Shown here: positions 15,876 to 20,767 of the stretch, one piece after another | Position numbering within the stretch: the stretch's first letter is position 1 | Layout: each line of letters opens with the position of its first letter | From: Dictyocoela muelleri | Lineage: Eukaryota > Microsporidia | Assembly (NCBI GenBank): GCA_016256075.1 | Contig: SDVU01000105.1 | Coordinates: forward strand, 1 to 20,767 | Direction: 5' to 3' | Length of the DNA: 20,767 bases | Position numbers and translations under genes: made by a program | The notes under the pieces: model-generated | The model's input: only the letters and a program-made list of their open reading frames with translations | Told to the model about the DNA's origin: nothing | Database searches by the model: none

Positions 15876-16219
15876 AAATTTTGGTTCTTACCCGAATTTC
15901 TGAACCCCTTGAAATATAGAAACTTTAGAAAAAAAGTATGAAATAAAAGAAAAATGCTGTAAAATTATGTAAAATGATCAGATAAACTCAAATATGTTTT
16001 TTTTCTTTGAGCTTCTATTATAAGCAAATAAAAAAATTAGTGCGAAGCACTGATTTTTTTATTTTGCTTATAATAGAAGCTCAAAGGAAAATAATTGCAT
16101 ATTTTAGTTTAAAAAATCATTTTACATAATTTTACAGCTTTTTTCTTTTGTTTTCATCGTTTTTTTCGAAGTTTCTATTTTTCAAGGGGGGTCAGAAACC
16201 CGTGTTAGAACCGAAATTT
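15876..16219. repeat. Foldback palindrome (MITE-like), ~165-bp arms
   Basis: The left arm starts AAATTTTGGTTCTTACCCG and passes CTGAACCCCTTGAAA, GCTGTAAAATTATGTAAAATGA and GAGCTTCTATTATAAGCAAA. The right arm mirrors it and ends GTGTTAGAACCGAAATTT. The centre is the small stem GTGCGAAGCAC near 16041-16051. No coding capacity. The arms differ from those of the other foldbacks here, so this is a separate family. Confidence 0.88.
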
Positions 16220-17019
16220 TTTTTATAAGATTATAAATCTACAATGCTAAAATACTTCTGTTTTTGTAATTTTGCCAATTTAGGCAAAATATAGAAATTA
16301 TAAATTATAAATTTAGTCGTATTTTCATTACCAACGCCTTTAATATCGGATATTAATTATATGTAAACTTTACCTGTTTTATAATTTATCAAATACAAAA
16401 ATAATTAAATTTAATTAAAATTAATTTGCAAAAATCTTCTTTACTACATAGGTTTATGATCATAAGTTTGGTTTTAGAACTATATGTATACATACCGACA
16501 ATATTAGAGGGTTCAGGTCGAATTTAAATATTTAATAATTTTATAGGTGTTGAAATATGCAATTTAGATAGTTAAATACAATATACTGGTAGATATATTT
16601 TAAGTAGAAGGCGAATTTAAAAATATTTTTGATATATTTTAATAAATTGTGGATTGTATTGTTATAATGAATTTTAATTAAAAAAATAATAATAATTATA
16701 AATCTATTTTTGATTTATTTTTAATTTATTTTTAATTTATTTTTTAAAATTTTAATTCAAGGGCCTTTCTTGATGGTAGACATCTTCCGAAACTAGCCTC
16801 TGATTTCATATATTTGTAATTATTATAACCTTACTAATCTGGTAAAGCCAAATTTTATAAAAGTAAATATTTGAATAATATCAAAAATGTAGTTCAATAT
16901 TATAAGTAAGATGGAAATTTGGCATATCAGTTATTCTTTCAGTTTTCTTTTCCTAAATATTTCTGATGTCTCATGAGCGTGCTTGTATTATTTTTTTCCT
17001 ATATATATTACATGTTGAC
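16220..17019. other. Gene-free AT-rich region
   Basis: No supported gene. A short simple repeat of TTTTTAATTTA (about four units) lies at 16705-16745. Composition shifts to higher GC at about 17020. Confidence 0.5.
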
Positions 17020-17300
17020 AACATCCATAGCTGCCAACCCGGAGAGTTGTCTCCTACCGTGGTCTAAGACCTTTGGTTCTTGGTGTTCCAATAATACGTC
17101 ACTACCTAAGCTACCCAGAAGCCCAGCTGTATACGCGATTTTCGTTTTATCAATGACTCAGCAGGATACAGGTAATTAGTGGCCTTTCCTGAATTTTTAA
17201 TTTATACTACTTTTTGCCGATATGCGGCGCCGCACTCATCCCCACACCTAAGAGAGTCCCTTCTGCTTCGTTGTCATATTAGACCAAGTCAAAATCAGCT
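17020..17300. other. GC-richer island of unknown origin
   Basis: Over about 280 bp the sequence is visibly richer in G and C than anything around it (for example AACCCGGAGAGTTGTCTCC near 17037 and ATGCGGCGCCGCACTC near 17222). A 68-codon plus-strand frame (16973-17179) and a 75-codon one (17179-17406) cross it, but neither shows a recognisable motif. The second runs into the tRNA-like sequence. This may be a fragment of an unrecognised element, a SINE body or transferred DNA. Confidence 0.45.
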
Positions 17301-17387
17301 ATTCCACACTGAAACAACTGTATATTTTTACTATAATTATATAGTTTTGGATCGCTTAATGTCATTCCTTTATTATTTATTAAAGAG

Positions 17388-17460
17388 TGACGTCAGCGGG
17401 ATTTGAACACTATACTTAAATTTTACATTCAAGAGTGTTAACCATAAAGCTATCTAGCTC
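17388..17460 (-). other. Degenerate tRNA-like sequence (pseudo-tRNA or SINE head)
   Basis: On the minus strand, GAGCTAGATAGCTTTATGG carries an A-box-like TAGCTTTATGG (17442-17452) and the tRNA-like phrase ATGGTTAACAC. About 35 bases on is a B-box-like GTTCAAATCCCGC (17396-17408). The acceptor, D and T stems do not pair properly: only CCCGC is a good T-arm half, and its partner is not GCGGG. A working tRNA is therefore not supported. The anticodon cannot be assigned. It fits a decayed tRNA or the head of a tRNA-derived SINE whose body could be the GC-richer island beyond it. Confidence 0.45.
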
Positions 17461-17465
17461 AAAAT

Positions 17466-17556
17466 ATGTCTATAACTCTATAAAAATGTGTCTATAAGCT
17501 TGAAAGAAATGGGTCTATAACTTTTGAAAAATAGGTTTATAACTATGAAAAGCCCG
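17466..17556. repeat. Tandem repeat, about four units of 22-24 bp
   Basis: Units read GTCTATAACT plus TTGAAAAAT with variation, starting near 17468, 17490, 17513 and 17534. The 61-codon minus-strand frame over this area is a by-product. Confidence 0.75.
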
Positions 17557-17833
17557 TATAAAAGACGACTTGGTCTAATTGAAAATATAACAGAATAGCT
17601 CTTCGAGAATTGGCATAAGATGGCGACACATAAGCAAAACATAGTGAACAGGTATATATTCATACTCCAAAGCTTAAATTATTTGCACACTATTTATTTT
17701 CTAGATTAAAATTTAAATGATAATTTTGGAATTTTTAGCAGATTTCGGTGCAATTCTATGAAATTCCTGCTATCAAAAAACGAAGGTGTGAGATGTTCTT
17801 TTCGGTTTTTATAAATTATAGGATTAAATAAAG
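17557..17833. other. Spacer, no gene seen
   Basis: No supported gene. GACTTGGTCTAAT at 17567-17579 is the exact reverse complement of ATTAGACCAAGTC at 17278-17290, a 13-bp inverted pair that brackets the tRNA-like sequence. Confidence 0.5.
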
Positions 17834-18008
17834 TAAGATGTAATGTCGTGTCAATAAGATTGCAAGATGGTGTCAATAAAAAAAGTTGAGGCGATAAAAT
17901 TGCAAGATAGTGCCAAAAAAATGCAATGTGGTGATAATAAAAATACAATGTGGTGTAAATAAAATGAAATGTGGTGTCAATAATAATGTAATGTTGTCAA
18001 TAAAATGA
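17834..18008. repeat. Minisatellite, about eight units of 20-24 bp
   Basis: Units vary around AATGTGGTGTCAATAAAA; the GGTGTCAATA core is repeated with changes such as AGATGGTGTCAATAAA, AGATAGTGCC and TGTGGTGATAATA. A minus-strand frame here merely reads the repeat. Confidence 0.85.
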
Positions 18009-18115
18009 AATACTCTGTAAAAAAGAGTGCCGATATCCGAAATTGTCCGATTTCCTAAAAAGACACAGATTTTACATAAAATGCAGGTCTAAATCAATAC
18101 TTACAAACGTAAAAA

Positions 18116-18187
18116 TGCCGATTACCCGGGGTGCCGATTACCCGGGGTGCCGATTATCCGGGGTTCCGATTATCCGGGTTCACTGTA
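18116..18187. repeat. 16-bp array ending in CACTG-TA, pogo/Tigger-like terminus
   Basis: Four units of TGCCGATTACCCGGGG (the last two with TATCC for TACCC) start at 18116, 18132, 18148 and 18164, followed by TTCACTG and TA at 18186-18187. Read on the minus strand the edge is TA then CAGTGAACCCGGATAATCGG, which resembles the CAGT-starting, TA-flanked ends of pogo/Tigger-type (Tc1/mariner) transposons. A related TGCCGATATCCG lies upstream near 18030, but no opposite end or transposase was found. The repeat is seen; the family is inferred. Confidence 0.6.
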
Positions 18188-18379
18188 AATCTTTTTATTT
18201 AATTTTCAGAGATGTATTTATTAATTTTTTTGGACATTTTCAAGTACATCAATTTGTTGTGATGTCGATAAATCATTTTTCTTCAAATTTAAAATTGAAT
18301 TAGTTAGGAAGGCAGCATTTTTTATTTCTTGAAGTTCACAAAAAAATCGTGATTACAAAAAGTAGCCAGAATATTATTT
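18188..18379. other. Spacer, no gene seen
   Basis: Short AT-rich stretch between the 16-bp array and the truncated end of the minus-strand hAT remnant. Confidence 0.5.
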
Positions 18380-19260
18380 TTATCGTCCCTTTTTTTCTGA
18401 CATTTTTGATATAAAAGATTTATATAAATCGTGGTTTTTATTAATATGACATGTAAAATTTATTCATGTCCCCCATCTTGTGATTATTGCAAATTTTGGA
18501 AGTTTTAGTTTAGTAATATTGTTAAAGATTAATTGATTCTCTTTGTTTTTTATTAAAATTCTTTTTATTTCAGAACATATAAAATTGGTATTTGGTGATA
18601 TATCTCTCAATTTTTCACATAGTCTATGCAACATATGTGCTATACATGTGACATGTTTCGTATTTGGAAATAAAAATTTCATCACATTCACGGCTTTAAT
18701 TGCATATGGTGCTGCATCAGAAATAATCGTTAGCAATTTATCATAATTTATTGATCCGCCATATAATTCTTTCATACTATTATAATTTCTTGTCCAAAGG
18801 TTCACTATTTGTTTTTGATAGTTCTATTGTACGTATTAAATAAACTGTTTCTCTTGGTGAATCACTGCATATTCCACACATTATATTTAAGACATGCCTC
18901 TGATTTGCATCTGTAGTTTATCAAATAAAAAATAAATATGTTCATTTTTGAGTTTATTTAAAATTTTTTTTATTTCCTTATTATAAATCAGAATTAAAAG
19001 CTTTCTATAATAAGATTCGTCAAAAATTATTTTGCCTGTAAAATCTTGGAGAAAAGTTTTAATAAAAAGATTTTGTAGTTTATTAAAAGGAGTATCCGAC
19101 GATGCAAATGCTGTTATTAGCCTGTTATCAAAACAATCGTTTTGCACACTCATTAATCATGTCTCTTCTAATGTATTTTGCATGGCCTTTCTTCTTTCAT
19201 TTTTTACATGAATTTGTACACAATATGCCTTTTTATAGATTTTATTCCATCCTTAGGCGA
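18380..19260 (-). pseudogene. hAT-superfamily transposase, decayed, 3'-truncated (copy A)
   Basis: Read on the minus strand. Recognisable blocks in order are LITAFASSDTPFNKLQNLF, IIFDESYYRKLLILIY, then TTDANQRHVLNIMCG (hAT D-E-T-T-D block) and RTIELSKTNSEP. After these come YGGSINYDKLLTIISDAAPY, TKHVTCIAHMLHRLCEKL (the C-x2-H motif) and LPKFAIITRWGT. This order is that of hAT transposases with an L-P-P-x-P-x-x-T-R-W-G-T-W block. A frameshift lies in the Asp block (about 18900-18925) and another before YGGSINYD (about 18805). A TGA stands where the Trp after RWGT should be. The C-terminal dimerisation region is missing past about 18380. The N-terminal zinc-finger region (about 19160-19330) is too decayed to define. 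It faces away from copy B. Confidence 0.8.
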
Positions 19261-19689
19261 ATATTTTAGTGTTTTATCATAAATAAGCAAATAAGCTCGT
19301 TATTTATAATTTTAAGAAATTTGTTTTCCAATACGAATTTTGTCAGCGCTCCATAAGATAATATTTTTTTCATGGGGGGGGGTGAAATATTTTTTTTTCT
19401 TCACTTATTCTAATGATAAAAACAATTATATAAGAATATCAAAATAAATGTTTTAAAAATATTTTCAAAAATTTTCATAACAATTATAAATATTTAAAAA
19501 ATTAAGAAATACCTGGTTTAAATGAAAAAAATCCAAAAAATGACGGGTATTATAAAAAACGCAAATTGCTGTGTTTTTAAAAAAATGCCGCGTGTGTGCA
19601 TTTTACCGGGACCTACTAATTATCATGGATCGATTGCCTTCGAATGCAAAATATATTCAATAATTTATTGTAAATCACAAATCAGAAAT
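19261..19689. other. Spacer between the two hAT remnants
   Basis: Probably holds the worn N-terminal and promoter parts of both hAT copies. It contains an unbroken run of nine or more G at about 19375-19383, with a T-rich stretch after it. A GC-richer patch at ~19580-19650 belongs to an 87-codon plus-strand frame (19522-19785) whose Cys/His residues could be a decayed zinc finger of copy B, but this is not secure. Confidence 0.45.
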
Positions 19690-20270
19690 GACCACAGCTA
19701 TATTCGATACTGTCGCAAGCTGGGCGCGTGTCGCACGCTTCGCGCAGACATATATCATCTCAAAATCATGTTTCTAATGAAATAAGAAATTCGGAACAAA
19801 TGATATTGAACATACATGTTCAATTTCATCTAAAAAATAGCATTTTTGATAATAATTGGATAGATGCTTTCGCATCAGCGAATATTCCATTATATAAGCT
19901 ACAGATTCTACTCTAAGGGGTTTTATTCAAAATATACTGGGCATACTATACATGACGAATCATACGCTCGAAAATGTATTGTACATATCTATGAAAATGT
20001 GATTAAGACATTATTTTCTAAGTTTAAGGATTAAGATATATTTTAATGTTCGATGAAACTAATGATGTGAACAGTCGAAATGTTTTAAATATTTTATGTA
20101 GTTTTTGTAGAAAATATCTAAAGAAAATATTCCGCTTACTTCGTACAATTGAACTTTCAAAAACAAACAACGTAACAGTGGGCCTTGAAATAATAAATAT
20201 TATGTTTGAAATATATGAAGGTGATATAAACTATAATAAGTTACATATTATTCTTTCAGATGCTGCTACT
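19690..20270 (+). pseudogene. hAT-superfamily transposase, decayed, 3'-truncated (copy B)
   Basis: Plus-strand blocks correspond one to one with copy A. NNWIDAFASANIPLYKLQ matches its ITAFASSDTPFNKLQ, and HTIHDESYARKCIVHIYENV matches its IIFDESYYRKLLILIY. MFDETNDVNSRNVLNILC is the Asp block, with Asp-Glu-Thr intact. RTIELSKTNN and EGDINYNKLHIILSDAA follow. After SDAA (about 20262) the similarity stops abruptly, at a place where CTACTGGCT is directly repeated (20265-20273 and 20286-20294). The His-containing C-terminal half is therefore missing. Frame changes lie between 19905 and 19960, and a stop precedes MFDET. The sequence differs from copy A throughout, so the two are separate family members or old copies. 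Confidence 0.78.
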
Positions 20271-20375
20271 GGCTCGGGTGCTTTTCTACTGGCTAAAGAA
20301 GGGGTGTGTTTTTTTTCAACTTTTTCACCCTTAATTACACACAAATAAAAAAATTTAAATTATTCAATTGATTAT
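20271..20375. other. Junction between hAT copy B and the right-edge transposase
   Basis: Contains GGGTGTGTTTT (20304) and, inverted, TTACACACAAAT (20335), so a weak GTGTG/CACAC hairpin. This could be the end of the element carrying the right-edge transposase. TTAATTAATTATTAAATCAATAAA follows directly before its stop codon. Confidence 0.4.
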
Positions 20376-20767
20376 TTAATTAATTATTAAATCAATAAAA
20401 CATTTAAAGGCTATATTATATTCATTTATGCTTAACATAAAGCGTAATAGATATATATCAATTAAATATTTCACTCTATGACGTCGCAATATTTCTTTTT
20501 TAAAACCTGAACAACAACCTTCAATTGTATTAATATGAACATTATTTTCCCTGTTTACAAACTCTATTGAATGATTAACTGTTTTATGTTGAAAAAAATG
20601 TTCAGAAAGCTTGGAATAACCTCCCCTTTTATCAGTATATATTATCGAATTTTCATTTGCATACTTTTTTAAAAAGCTCAATAGCTCATAACTGTTTCGT
20701 TTTTGACAACTTTTTAAAATAATTCTCCTGTTCTCAGACCTTTCAACTGCCCCTAATACCCAAATAC
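20376..20767 (-). CDS. IS1595/ISXO2-like (Merlin) transposase, C-terminal part, open to the window edge
   Basis: The minus-strand frame is open from the right edge to a TAA at 20376-20378, about 130 residues, with no break in view. From the edge it reads IWVLGAVERSENRRIIL, the strand after the first catalytic Asp in this family (the D-E-T block must lie beyond the window). IIYTDKRGGYSKL then holds the second Asp (over 20631-20633), and KTVNHSIEFVN follows. VHINTIEGCCSGFKKEIL holds the third Glu (over 20520-20522), though the usual Trp after I-E-G is Cys. The end, YLIDIYLLRFMLSINEYN, matches the family's C-terminal helix. It is the best preserved transposase here and clearly unlike the two decayed Merlin copies. 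Whether the whole gene is intact depends on sequence outside the window. Confidence 0.85.
   Translation of the reverse strand, partial: IWVLGAVERSENRRIILKSCQKRNSYELLSFLKKYANENSIIYTDKRGGYSKLSEHFFQHKTVNHSIEFVNRENNVHINTIEGCCSGFKKEILRRHRVKYLIDIYLLRFMLSINEYNIAFKCFIDLIIN

Noticed and set aside
17388-17460. A functional tRNA gene
   Set aside because: A- and B-box-like phrases are present, but acceptor, D and T stems fail to pair and no credible anticodon loop forms.
17478-17948. Minus-strand frames of 61 and 80 codons
   Set aside because: They overlie tandem repeats and spacer and show only biased composition.
699-18187. A CRISPR array among the tandem repeats
   Set aside because: Units abut without unique spacers, no cas genes are present, and the genome is evidently eukaryotic.
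18043-18303. An 86-codon plus-strand frame
   Set aside because: It crosses the 16-bp array; its repeated Arg-Gly/Pro residues come from that array.

Overview
The window reads as one host gene set in a graveyard of transposable elements, in a very AT-rich eukaryotic genome. The best guess is a microsporidian with an expanded, repeat-rich genome. That guess is an inference. It rests on the extreme AT content, an intronless gene whose start codon directly follows a CCC triplet (a CCC-type upstream signal is known in microsporidia), Asn/Lys/Ile-rich low-complexity inserts in a conserved enzyme, and the mixture of Merlin (IS1595/ISXO2-like), MULE, hAT and Ty3/gypsy remnants. No rRNA or intact tRNA is present to settle the organism.

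Layout. Bases 1-390 hold a Merlin transposase tail followed by a Merlin transposase head. Bases 944-2646 are a nested structure: ~220-bp inverted arms enclose a Merlin element with 23-bp inner inverted repeats and a decayed transposase on the minus strand. Bases ~3400-5950 are an old, heavily broken Ty3/gypsy retrotransposon fossil on the plus strand. The only clearly functional complete gene lies at 7472-9664 (+). It is an SNM1/Pso2-type metallo-beta-lactamase/beta-CASP DNA nuclease of 730 residues, with every catalytic motif visible and several low-complexity inserts, including a 16-unit 8-residue repeat.

Downstream are a TGTACA minisatellite (10021-10296), a foldback palindrome with an adjoining 13-bp array (10542-10966), and a second Merlin element (11334-12950). 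That element has perfect 14-bp ends, and each of its ends is itself a ~260-275-bp hairpin. A decayed MULE (12953-14207, minus) begins 2 bp beyond it. Bases 14208-17019 are essentially gene-free, with a G-poor tract and another foldback (15876-16219). A GC-richer island with a degenerate tRNA-like sequence follows (17020-17460), then minisatellites and a four-unit 16-bp array that ends like a pogo/Tigger-type terminus. Two divergent hAT transposase pseudogenes lie head to head (18380-19260 minus, ~19690-20270 plus). The right edge holds the open, undamaged C-terminal part of another IS1595/ISXO2-type transposase (20376 to the edge, minus).

The elements do not form a pathway. What they share is structure: long self-complementary ends recur at least four times. 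The two Merlin loci, whose ends carry hairpins, are the most unusual feature of the window.
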